Origin: Bacteriovoracaceae bacterium UBA1018
GTDB lineage: Bacteria > Bdellovibrionota > UBA1018
Assembly (NCBI GenBank): GCA_002291495.1
Contig: DBAE01000291.1
Location: 1,499 to 8,912 of the forward strand
DNA: 7,414 nt
Reading direction: 5' to 3'
Position 1 is the first letter of the stretch. Each line of letters begins with the position of its first letter. The position numbers were made by a program, and so were the translations under genes. The notes under the pieces were generated by a model that saw only the letters and a list, made by a program, of their open reading frames with translations, was not told where the DNA came from and did not search any database. This document shows positions 1 through 5,842 of this stretch, in pieces.

Positions 1-65
1 ATCTACGAGTGTCTTTTTCATGCCTGGCTTCATCAGGTACTTCTCCTAAAGCACCTATCGACTAG

Positions 66-179
66 ACGGCCCAAGCAATTAACTGGGCAAAATCTACCGA
101 GATTTTTGAACAAAATGATGCTGACTGGATGCGTAAGGTGATCCATCTCTTGACTCGGGACCTCGGTCTTTTTAAGTAA
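66..179 (+). CDS. 3' end of an unrecognised reading frame, possibly a broken gene
   Basis: This frame gives 37 residues ending in DLGLFK and a TAA at 177-179. Its codon choice looks like that of the genes downstream, and it ends 5 bases before the meaB start, as genes in an operon often do. Followed upstream, the same frame meets a TAG at 63-65, so either the gene is broken there, a frameshift (real or a sequencing error) lies nearby, or this frame is not coding. No start codon with a ribosome binding site is visible. The tail contains an INWAK stretch and a WMRKVIHLLTRDLGLF helix-like segment. It faintly recalls the last helix of TetR-type regulators, but this is too weak for a family call. 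Confidence 0.3.
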   Translation, partial: TAQAINWAKSTEIFEQNDADWMRKVIHLLTRDLGLFK

Positions 180-184
180 GTAAG

Positions 185-1126
185 ATGGATCGAGCTCAAA
201 AACTTGTCACCGATATGCTGGCTGGACATCGATTGTCATTGGCCCGTCTCATTTCTAAAGTTGAAAATCGCGATGACGATCTCGCAGCCATCATGAAATT
301 GCTTTATCCCCATTCGGGTAAGGCTCAAGTTTGGGGTGTGACCGGTCCTCCAGGAGCGGGTAAGTCGACTTTGGTTGATCGCATGGCTCAGCATCTGCGT
401 GCCCAAGGCAAAAAGGTCGCTATCGTCGCAGTAGATCCTTCAAGTCCATTTACCGGTGGAGCGATCCTAGGAGATCGCATCCGCATGCAACAACACTCGG
501 GTGATACTGGTGTTTATATCCGCTCTCTCGGAACTCGTGGAAAGCATGGCGGTCTATCCCATGCCACTAAAGAAGTGGTGTTGGTCTTAGATGCAGCTGG
601 GTTTGATGTTGTGTTGGTCGAGACTGCAGGTGTTGGCCAAACGGAGCTCGACGTCTTGAGACTTGCTCAAAGCGTGCTTGTGATCGTCGTACCTGAAAGT
701 GGCGACTCGATCCAAGTGATGAAGGCAGGCCTCATGGAAATCGCGGATGTCTTTGCGGTCAATAAGAGCGATCGTCCTGAAGCAGATAAGATGGTGCGTG
801 AACTCGTGACGATGGTCGGAATGTCTGATCATACGGCAGAGAGTTGGATGATCCCGGTTCATAAGACTGAGGCCCTTCGTAACCTTGGCGTAGACGAAGT
901 GATCAAATCGATCGAAGCGCATCAGCAGTATCTCACCAAGAGTGGTCAGCGCGATGTGAAGGCGCGTGAGTTTTTGAAAAATGAAGTGGCAGATATCTTG
1001 GCAGAGCGACTTCATCATACGCTGAAGGGCGCGTTTGAGACTACGTCCGGGCAAGAGCTCTTAGATCAGTTAGTGAAGCGCGAAATCGATCCGTACAAAG
1101 CGGCGGATGTGATCTCGGGGGTATAA
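185..1126 (+). CDS. meaB: MeaB/ArgK-type GTPase, chaperone of B12-dependent acyl-CoA mutase
   Basis: This 313-residue cytoplasmic G3E-family P-loop GTPase is close to the usual family length (about 310-330). Family members protect methylmalonyl-CoA mutase and related adenosylcobalamin enzymes from inactivation and gate cofactor loading by GTP hydrolysis. Visible motifs are the Walker A loop GPPGAGKS at residues 54-61, the family signature VDPSSPFTGGAILGDR around 83-98, the Walker B/switch region VETAGVGQTE around 145-154, and the guanine-specificity motif NKSD at 193-196. The helical dimerisation tail follows from about residue 240. The ATG at 185 is the first possible start, because this frame has a stop at 173-175. 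The ribosome binding site is weak (repeated TAAG), so translation may be coupled to the frame ending at 179. No mutase gene is in the window; it may lie upstream. Older annotations call this family ArgK or a lysine-arginine-ornithine transport kinase, a name now considered misleading. Confidence 0.95.
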   Translation: MDRAQKLVTDMLAGHRLSLARLISKVENRDDDLAAIMKLLYPHSGKAQVWGVTGPPGAGKSTLVDRMAQHLRAQGKKVAIVAVDPSSPFTGGAILGDRIRMQQHSGDTGVYIRSLGTRGKHGGLSHATKEVVLVLDAAGFDVVLVETAGVGQTELDVLRLAQSVLVIVVPESGDSIQVMKAGLMEIADVFAVNKSDRPEADKMVRELVTMVGMSDHTAESWMIPVHKTEALRNLGVDEVIKSIEAHQQYLTKSGQRDVKAREFLKNEVADILAERLHHTLKGAFETTSGQELLDQLVKREIDPYKAADVISGV

Positions 1127-1130
1127 AAGT

Positions 1131-2042
1131 TTATTTCGGCGCGATGATCAAACCGTAGTAATAACGATCTGACTGGTTCTTCTGCGTCTTCTGAACAATA
1201 TGTATGTAGATTCCATCGCCAATTGCAATCAGGATGTGATCACCTAATCCGTCTTCATTTATTCGATAAGATTCACGATTTTGGCAGCTTTTTTTTGCGA
1301 TCCAGATGCCCTCTTCACTGGCAGAGCGTGCAATTGGTCCACAATCTTTTGGAGCGCCTTCCGTCCCTTGATCAAAACAATTGTTTTGATCTTTGCAATA
1401 GAATGAAAGCGAGAACCACATATAGAAACTAGAATTAAACCCACACACTAAGCTGAGACGCGATTCGGGATTGTTGCTGATTAACGGAGTTACGTCGACG
1501 TTTTTGTAGGATCCTTTTTTGATCTCTTGTTCAGCTAGTTTTTTGATGTCTTTTATGTCCACAAGATTTTCGGGACACTTTTTAGTTTTTGTATAATAGT
1601 CGCGGACGGTTTTGCTTAAAGTGGATTTTGGTTTCTGAGGTGGTTTATGTGGTTTAGGGATTTTTACAGGCTTAACCTCTGTAACTATCGACTCGGCTAG
1701 ACTGTTTAGATCAAGAAGTGGATCCCGAGGTTTGATCGGTTCGCAGGCTTCAATGCGTTTGGGCGGAGAAGGTGGCAACGAGACTCCTTCTTCGACTTCT
1801 TTCTTTGGATACTTCAAAGGACAAAGCGGATTAGAGGTTTGTTGGTGGCAGGCCCAATTTTTAGCTTTTGCGGAGCCTGCTACGACACAACATGGATCGG
1901 CATCGCATAAGATGCGTCCTGGCAGATGTTTGACGTTGTATTTTGAACAGTTGCTTGACGCGAGTGCTGTAAGTCCTTCAAAAAGGAGAACGACAATTAA
2001 GCTTAAGGCCTTATACGGGCATTTTGATTGCTTGAGCGCCAC
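1131..2042 (-). CDS. Cysteine-rich secreted protein of unknown function
   Basis: 303 residues; I do not recognise a family. The start is a GTG at 2042 with a good AAGGAG ribosome binding site at 2057-2052, nine bases upstream. Residues 1-29 form a Sec signal peptide: a lysine-containing start, a hydrophobic core around 13-22, and an ALAS cleavage region at 26-29. The mature part has 13 cysteines (including a CC pair at 51-52 and the cluster 200, 216, 222, 234, 253), suggesting disulfides in the periplasm or outside the cell. A Pro/Lys-rich linker spans roughly 80-140 and separates a small N-terminal Cys-rich module (32-74) from a C-terminal domain (about 150-303) rich in aromatic and hydrophobic beta-like segments. 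The gene converges on meaB with only four bases between the stops. A sigma-28-like promoter lies directly upstream, which hints at co-expression with the flagellins. The role is unknown. Confidence 0.8.
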   Translation of the reverse strand: MALKQSKCPYKALSLIVVLLFEGLTALASSNCSKYNVKHLPGRILCDADPCCVVAGSAKAKNWACHQQTSNPLCPLKYPKKEVEEGVSLPPSPPKRIEACEPIKPRDPLLDLNSLAESIVTEVKPVKIPKPHKPPQKPKSTLSKTVRDYYTKTKKCPENLVDIKDIKKLAEQEIKKGSYKNVDVTPLISNNPESRLSLVCGFNSSFYMWFSLSFYCKDQNNCFDQGTEGAPKDCGPIARSASEEGIWIAKKSCQNRESYRINEDGLGDHILIAIGDGIYIHIVQKTQKNQSDRYYYGLIIAPK

Positions 2043-2064
2043 GTCTCGGCTCTCCTTACTTTGT

Positions 2065-2092
2065 TAATCGGAGAGTTTTTAAGGAAACTTGA
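2065..2092 (-). promoter_or_regulatory. Sigma-28 (FliA)-like promoter of the Cys-rich secreted protein
   Basis: Read on the minus strand, TCAAGTTT (2092-2085), a 12-base spacer and TCCGATTA (2072-2065) match the flagellar sigma-28 consensus TAAAGTTT-N11-GCCGATAA. The -35 octamer is identical to the one before the second flagellin in this window. Transcription would begin around 2058, just before the AAGGAG site, giving a very short leader before the GTG at 2042. The spacer is one base longer than the classic value, as it also is before the first flagellin. Confidence 0.5.
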
Positions 2093-2130
2093 TGGATAGG
2101 ATAGGAGCGACGTAATTCATTGTCCGCGAA

Positions 2131-2161
2131 TAAAAAAGCCGTGCCCCAGCGAGGCACGGCT
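2131..2161 (-). terminator. Rho-independent terminator of the PA14/lyase gene
   Basis: A perfect GCCGTGCC/GGCACGGC stem (2138-2145 with 2153-2160, extended by one A-T pair) with a 7-base loop is followed on the minus strand by six T residues (2137-2132). It begins 27 bases after the stop codon of the secreted lyase-like gene. It also separates that gene from the next minus-strand gene, so the two are probably not one operon. Confidence 0.9.
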
Positions 2162-2187
2162 CCTTACTGAATCTCTATCAATAAAAG

Positions 2188-4119
2188 TTATCGTCCGGGA
2201 TGAACGCTGACCTTTCCTTCGAGATCACCGAACATGAACAGAGTTCCAGGAAATACTCCTCCAACTCCCCCATAAGGTGCGCCGCTCGGACCAGCGGTAC
2301 CAAGGCCAGTGGCTGGAGTTTGTGGAAATCCGGCTTTTCTCATGTATCCATCCTTAACAAATTGACTCTTGTAGTACTGATTGGCCATTGGAGCAAAGAA
2401 GAGTTCGCTTACCCAATGAGTACGATTGGAGCACTCAGAAGCAGTATCGATCAAGTTACAGGTGTTGACCGAAGGGTAGTAGCGTTTGATTTGCCCAGAA
2501 ATTAATTTGAAGTGCATTTCGATCTGCATTTTCAAACCTTTGGCGCCACCTTCGGTGCCATGCATTCCACCCGAGGTAATAAACTCATAGAGTTCAAAAT
2601 CTCCACGTCTTGCGAACTGATCAGAGATCATTACAGCGGCCTGGATGTTAATCGTGTTGTAGATCAGTCCTTGCTGAGGATTGCCGTAATCACCGTTTCG
2701 CTCATACTCACCTACAGTTCCGTCGGCAAACATGCTGTAAGTGATCCATTCTTTGACATAGATCTTTGCACGTTTGATAAGCTCTTGATCATTCAGGAAA
2801 AATCCAACCATACCGACAGCCATGATCTTCGATGCACGGCGGTTATTATAATGTTTGGCGAGCAGAGAGACATGATGTTGACCTACACCTTGTGAGTTGT
2901 AGTAGGCCCAATCAGAGTCTTTTGCTCCTCCTGAAGCATCGCGTCCTTTAACGCTGTAGTCACCTTTCAGACGGTTAGGAAAATTTTGATTGAGCATGCC
3001 GTCGATCGAGTAAGCCATCGTCCATGCTGATTTTTTGAAGTAAGCATTCAGCTTATTTTTTTCAGCAGCAGTGAAAAGGTTTTTACTGTAGTCATATGCA
3101 AAGAGCATCCGTGTGAGCCACTCTGACTCGAACCAACCGGTTTCCCTGAGGTAGCCGTTGACTCTTCCTTCGATCGTTGCTGATTTTTGTGTAGCATTTG
3201 CGTTGTCAGTCCAGTCCCCAAGATCGGAGTGAGGAATATCTAATTGTCGTAAGAGAAAATTTCTTACCGCATCGCCGTAGCGCTTGTCACCAGTCAGTAA
3301 GTAAACAAATGCTGCGTCTTTTGCTTTAATCCCTTCGACGTCAGGAACTACTGCGCCTAAAGTGGCATTTGGGCGCCAAAGATCAGCGTCGGGATTTGTG
3401 ATAAAGGCGTCGGCATTCGATTTGATTCGTGACCAATCACCGGGACTATTGGTCCAGGCATCGCTTTTATTTTTAAATGGACCGCTATTCATCCGTTGTT
3501 TCCAGATTGCAACTTCGGCTGGGGTGTAATGGAGACCGCTCGAAGAATTCGAAATCGGAGCAGGGCTTGCTGTTGGCGCCGGCGCGGTCGTAGGTTTCGG
3601 CGTGGTAATTGGGCTAGGCGTAGCAGTAGGGGCGGGAGTAGTCCCAGAGTAGAGCTGGGCTGTCGGAATGATTTGTTTAGCAAGCGCCGGCGACGACCAG
3701 GAGAGTTGAGCGACAACCCCTCCGCCTGATTGGAAGTACTCCATTTTGATGGTGTAGCTTTTACCAGCAGTGAGCGTTATCGTGCCGCGGTTTTCGGTTG
3801 GGGTGTGTCTGGTCCAATTATCGATAATCAGTTTACCATCGACCCAAAGGCGGACACCGTCGTCCGACATAGTATAAAAAGTGTAAGTCTGTGTCGCGGG
3901 TGCGATGATCTGTCCTGTCCAGCGGACCGAGAAGTCAGTAGCAGCTGTTAACCCAACGTTTGTAGGGGCGGCGGTGAGATTTATCACTGAATCGACACGT
4001 GTCGTTTTCAATGCGGTAAAGTTATTGTTGTCGTAGTACTCGGACTTTAGACCATTGCCGGCCGACCAGGCATTCAGACTGACTAAGCCTAGTAAATATA
4101 CTCCGTTGCGATATCTCAT
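2188..4119 (-). CDS. Secreted PA14-domain protein with alginate-lyase/heparinase-like domain
   Basis: 643 residues from the chosen start. Residues 1-20 are a Sec signal peptide ending AWSA. Residues about 20-158 form a PA14 domain, with the hallmark SDDGVRLWVDG at 85-95; the DD pair is the calcium/sugar-binding type. A Thr/Pro/Ala linker (about 159-193) leads to an all-helical region (about 196-590) resembling the alpha/alpha-toroid of alginate lyases and heparinases, with AFVYLLTGDKRY at 270-281, GQHH at 413-416, YNNRR at 424-428 and GEYERNGDYGN at 470-480. The His, Asn and Tyr residues of these motifs are candidate catalytic positions by inference. The C-terminus is Gly/Pro-rich. The likely role is binding and cleavage of a polysaccharide outside the cell or in the periplasm; the substrate is unknown. 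An ATG at 4134 would add five residues but has no ribosome binding site, whereas the ATG at 4119 has AAGAGG six bases upstream. Confidence 0.7.
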   Translation of the reverse strand: MRYRNGVYLLGLVSLNAWSAGNGLKSEYYDNNNFTALKTTRVDSVINLTAAPTNVGLTAATDFSVRWTGQIIAPATQTYTFYTMSDDGVRLWVDGKLIIDNWTRHTPTENRGTITLTAGKSYTIKMEYFQSGGGVVAQLSWSSPALAKQIIPTAQLYSGTTPAPTATPSPITTPKPTTAPAPTASPAPISNSSSGLHYTPAEVAIWKQRMNSGPFKNKSDAWTNSPGDWSRIKSNADAFITNPDADLWRPNATLGAVVPDVEGIKAKDAAFVYLLTGDKRYGDAVRNFLLRQLDIPHSDLGDWTDNANATQKSATIEGRVNGYLRETGWFESEWLTRMLFAYDYSKNLFTAAEKNKLNAYFKKSAWTMAYSIDGMLNQNFPNRLKGDYSVKGRDASGGAKDSDWAYYNSQGVGQHHVSLLAKHYNNRRASKIMAVGMVGFFLNDQELIKRAKIYVKEWITYSMFADGTVGEYERNGDYGNPQQGLIYNTINIQAAVMISDQFARRGDFELYEFITSGGMHGTEGGAKGLKMQIEMHFKLISGQIKRYYPSVNTCNLIDTASECSNRTHWVSELFFAPMANQYYKSQFVKDGYMRKAGFPQTPATGLGTAGPSGAPYGGVGGVFPGTLFMFGDLEGKVSVHPGR

Positions 4120-4120
4120 G

Positions 4121-4160
4121 TAATACCTCTTCATGTTGTTGATTTGTGAATGAGGTATTA
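4121..4160 (-). promoter_or_regulatory. Hairpin that hides the ribosome binding site of the lyase gene
   Basis: On the minus-strand transcript TAATACCTC (4160-4152) is perfectly complementary to GAGGTATTA (4129-4121), with a 22-base loop between. The 3' arm contains the GAGG of the Shine-Dalgarno sequence AAGAGG (4131-4126) and ends one base before the ATG at 4119. If formed, the hairpin would block ribosome access, so it is a candidate for translational control (RNA thermometer, riboswitch expression platform, or sRNA/protein target). The complementarity is direct observation; the function is inferred. Confidence 0.55.
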
Positions 4161-4175
4161 TTAAACATTAATAAT
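4157..4175. repeat. AT-rich inverted repeat upstream of the lyase gene
   Basis: ATTATTAA (4157-4164) and TTAATAAT (4168-4175) form a perfect 8-bp inverted repeat around ACA. It overlaps by four bases the distal arm of the hairpin that hides the lyase ribosome binding site, so in RNA the two structures would exclude each other. It could equally be an operator for a dimeric regulator in the promoter region. No clear sigma-70 promoter stands out in this AT-rich stretch. Confidence 0.4.
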
Positions 4176-4306
4176 GTATTTAATAGAAACGAGAACCTTT
4201 CTCTTACATAACTATTACAAAGAAATCACCTCACCCTCTCTTCAGGCTCTAGGCCTGGCTCTCCAGCCAAAATTTCAAAAAAAAGTAGTACCTGACAAAA
4301 ACACTC

Positions 4307-4334
4307 TAAAGTTCTGTGAATAGTTGACCGAAAT
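4307..4334 (+). promoter_or_regulatory. Sigma-28 (FliA)-like promoter of the first flagellin
   Basis: TAAAGTTC (4307-4314), a 12-base spacer and ACCGAAAT (4327-4334) resemble the flagellar sigma-28 consensus TAAAGTTT-N11-GCCGATAA, with 7 of 8 matches in the -35 octamer and the CCGA core kept. The predicted transcript start is near 4340, about 235 bases before the flagellin ATG. No better promoter is visible closer to the gene. Confidence 0.6.
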
Positions 4335-4339
4335 GATCT

Positions 4340-4575
4340 ATGAAAGGGCAGCGTGTAGCTCAAAAGGCTACAGGTGGTCCTTGGCTGGGGTACAGCAAAT
4401 TCCAGCCACAATTTAATGAGTGCGTTTTTGGGTTCTTTTGGAGCTCGGGGAAACGTTCGACCTGAACCGGATATGCGGTCTCTCTTTCGAGAAAGACTAG
4501 GCGTCTAATGACGGCGAAATGCGTCCCAACGATCCCGAAGTAAAGGGCACAGCTACGCGTACAACGGAGGAACGT
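4340..4575 (+). ncRNA. Structured 5' leader of the first flagellin mRNA (copy 1)
   Basis: The long untranslated stretch after the sigma-28-like promoter has several stems: TGTAGC/GCTACA (4354-4359 with 4367-4372), TGGCTGG/CCAGCCA (4382-4388 with 4402-4408), GGTTC/GAACC (4431-4435 with 4464-4468), TCTTT/AAAGA, and ATGCGT/ACGCGT (4519-4524 with 4555-4560) just before the ribosome binding site. Seven short blocks recur in the same order before the second flagellin: CGTGTA, TACARGTGG, AGCTCG, TATGCGGTC, TCTAA(A)TGACG, AATGCGT and ACGCGTAC. This suggests a homologous cis-regulatory RNA. The start is predicted from the promoter. I do not recognise a known RNA family. Confidence 0.5.
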
Positions 4576-5409
4576 ATGGGTTTACGAATTAATACAAACG
4601 TCCAATCACTCGCAGCGCAGCGAAATTTGGGCATTAACTCAAGTGCGCAAAAAACTTCTCTCGAGAAGTTGGCTTCAGGTTCGCGAATTGTTCGCGCAGC
4701 AGATGATGCTGCAGGACTTGCGATCTCTGAAAAAATGCGTGGTAGCATCAGATCCTTGCAACAGGACATGAGAAACGCAAGCGATGGTATTTCCATGATT
4801 CAGACCGCTGAAGGCGCGATGAACGAAGTTGGAAATATCTTGATTCGCTTCCGTGAACTCTCAATTCAAGCTGCATCGGACACTATTGGTGATACCGAGC
4901 GCCGATTTATCGATAAAGAAGTTCAACAACTTCATCAAGAAGTTGACCGTATTGCCCTTTCTACCGAATATAACGGTAAAAAGTTGCTCAGCGGTGAGGG
5001 TAACCCTCTTGAAATCCAAATCGGTATGAACAACGATCCGTTGCAAGATCGTTTCGTTCTTGATCCTTCTAAGACTCGCGTAACCACAGATGGTATGGGT
5101 CTTGGTAAGATCAGCGTTGCAACGAAAGAAGATGCGCAAAATAACCTTGAGCGTATCGATGCTTCGATCAGCGTACTGAGCGAAAACCGTGCTGAACTGG
5201 GCGCCTTGCAGAACCGTCTGCAATCCAGCATCAACAACATCGGCATTTACACTGAGAACTTAGCAGCTGCTAATAGCCGTATTCGCGATGTGGATATGGC
5301 TTCCGAAACTGCCGAGTTGACGAAGAATAACATTCTATCGTCCGCTGGTACTTCGGTCCTCAGTCAAGCAAATCAGAACAACATGATGGCATTGAAGCTC
5401 ATCGGATAA
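4576..5409 (+). CDS. fliC: Flagellin, first of two tandem copies
   Basis: This 277-residue flagellin, the structural subunit of the flagellar filament, is exported by the flagellar type III system. The N-terminal D0/D1 region covers about residues 1-140, with MGLRINTN at the start, LASGSRI at 32-38, DDAAGLAISEKMR at 43-55 and RELSIQAASDTIGDTER around 93-109. The C-terminal D1/D0 region covers about 190-277, with NRAELGALQNRL, NLAAANSRIRDVD, and LSQANQNNMMALKLIG at the end. Only about 50 residues lie between, so the surface-exposed D2/D3 domains of enteric flagellins are absent, giving a minimal filament subunit. The ATG at 4576 is preceded by GGAGG at 4566-4570. An in-frame ATG at 4519 was rejected because it lies inside a conserved leader helix and would extend beyond the family's fixed MGLRI start. 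The two flagellins match at about 60% over the first 140 residues (hand count). Confidence 0.96.
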   Translation: MGLRINTNVQSLAAQRNLGINSSAQKTSLEKLASGSRIVRAADDAAGLAISEKMRGSIRSLQQDMRNASDGISMIQTAEGAMNEVGNILIRFRELSIQAASDTIGDTERRFIDKEVQQLHQEVDRIALSTEYNGKKLLSGEGNPLEIQIGMNNDPLQDRFVLDPSKTRVTTDGMGLGKISVATKEDAQNNLERIDASISVLSENRAELGALQNRLQSSINNIGIYTENLAAANSRIRDVDMASETAELTKNNILSSAGTSVLSQANQNNMMALKLIG

Positions 5410-5430
5410 TCTGAACAACACACACCGGGT

Positions 5431-5460
5431 GGGTTAGGGGTGCTCCCGTGCTCCTAACCC
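5431..5460 (+). terminator. Stem-loop after the first flagellin, weak terminator or 3' stabiliser
   Basis: GGGTTAGG (5431-5438) pairs perfectly with CCTAACCC (5453-5460) around a 14-base loop, 22 bases after the flagellin stop codon. There is no T-tract, so classic intrinsic termination is doubtful; it may protect the mRNA's 3' end. Two smaller hairpins follow, CTGCTT/AAGCAG (5482-5487 with 5495-5500) and TTGAC/GTCAA (5521-5525 with 5533-5537). The last is trailed by four T residues and could be a weak terminator, but it overlaps the -35 element of the next promoter. Confidence 0.4.
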
Positions 5461-5533
5461 CACCAATCTCTACCCTCCTAACTGCTTGATTCTAAAGCAG
5501 ATAAAATCCAACTGTTAAGATTGACGCTATTAG

Positions 5534-5560
5534 TCAAGTTTTATTACCCAATTCCGATAG
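5534..5560 (+). promoter_or_regulatory. Sigma-28 (FliA)-like promoter of the second flagellin
   Basis: TCAAGTTT (5534-5541), an 11-base spacer and TCCGATAG (5553-5560) fit the flagellar sigma-28 consensus TAAAGTTT-N11-GCCGATAA, with 7 of 8 matches in the -35, 6 of 8 in the -10 and exact spacing. It is the best of the three such promoters in this window. The predicted transcript start is near 5567, about 275 bases before the flagellin start codon. Confidence 0.7.
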
Positions 5561-5566
5561 GTCTAT

Positions 5567-5842
5567 TGTCAGCCAGAAAGACCCTCACCCGGTTAGACTG
5601 GAACAACTGATAACGTCTGCCTCGTGTATATGCTGTTACAAGTGGCGGGATCATAGATGTGTTCATTCGTCCCACGGGTTTGGGGTTGTTGTCCCAGCTC
5701 GTATGCGGTCGCTTATCAACTCAGACGTTCAAACTCGGCAAAACCGAGCTTTTTTTGGCCCTCTAAATGACGCAATGCGTTCATGGTGAACGCGTACGGC
5801 TTTTAGGGTCAGGGGGCTCGACTGTTCCTTGGAGGTACGTTT
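5567..5842 (+). ncRNA. Structured 5' leader of the second flagellin mRNA (copy 2)
   Basis: This leader shares seven ordered blocks with the first flagellin's leader, here at 5623-5628, 5637-5645, 5696-5701, 5702-5710, 5762-5772, 5774-5780 and 5790-5797. The terminal ATGCGT/ACGCGT helix is extended to a 9-bp hairpin (5775-5783 with 5787-5795, one G-U pair, TGG loop). That hairpin can be enclosed by an outer stem, CTCTAAA with TTTAGGG (5761-5767 with 5802-5808, one G-U pair). Unlike copy 1, it has an intrinsic terminator at 5734-5756. It could therefore be an attenuated mRNA leader, or a separate sigma-28-dependent small RNA ending near 5756. Confidence 0.5.
5734..5756 (+). terminator. Intrinsic terminator inside the second flagellin leader (possible attenuator)
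   Basis: CTCGG (5734-5738) and CCGAG (5744-5748) form a short GC-rich stem with a CAAAA loop, followed by C and seven T residues (5750-5756). It lies 325 bases after the first flagellin's stop and 86 bases before the second flagellin's start, downstream of the sigma-28-like promoter. It would therefore cut transcription before the gene unless antagonised. The conserved block AGCTCG (5696-5701) is perfectly complementary to CGAGCT (5745-5750), which contains most of the terminator's 3' arm, and so can act as an antiterminator strand. Confidence 0.6.

Noticed and set aside
3489..3729. Arg- and Pro-rich open frames on both strands.
   Set aside because: They are shifted-frame readings of the repetitive Thr/Pro linker of the PA14 protein.
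4120..4134. ATG at 4134 as the start of the lyase-like gene.
   Set aside because: There is no ribosome binding site upstream of it, and the AAGAGG inside this five-codon extension serves the ATG at 4119 at 6-base spacing.
4220..4284. Palindromic GGCTCT/AGGCCT/CCAGCC cluster followed by an A8 run, considered as a terminator or tRNA fragment.
   Set aside because: The A-run is on the wrong side for termination of the minus-strand reading and there is no T-tract on the plus strand. No cloverleaf can be drawn.
4369..4377. TACARGTGG in both flagellin leaders as a CsrA binding site.
   Set aside because: It resembles the first half of the CsrA consensus but lacks the essential GGA core in both copies, so I would not call it.
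4519..4575. In-frame ATG at 4519 that would lengthen the first flagellin by 19 residues.
   Set aside because: It has no ribosome binding site, lies in the conserved leader helix, and precedes the family's fixed MGLRI start. The ATG at 4576 has GGAGG at ideal spacing.
4340..5842. Known c-di-GMP (GEMM) riboswitch in the flagellin leaders.
   Set aside because: The conserved GEMM core segments such as GGACGCAAAGCC are absent from both leaders.
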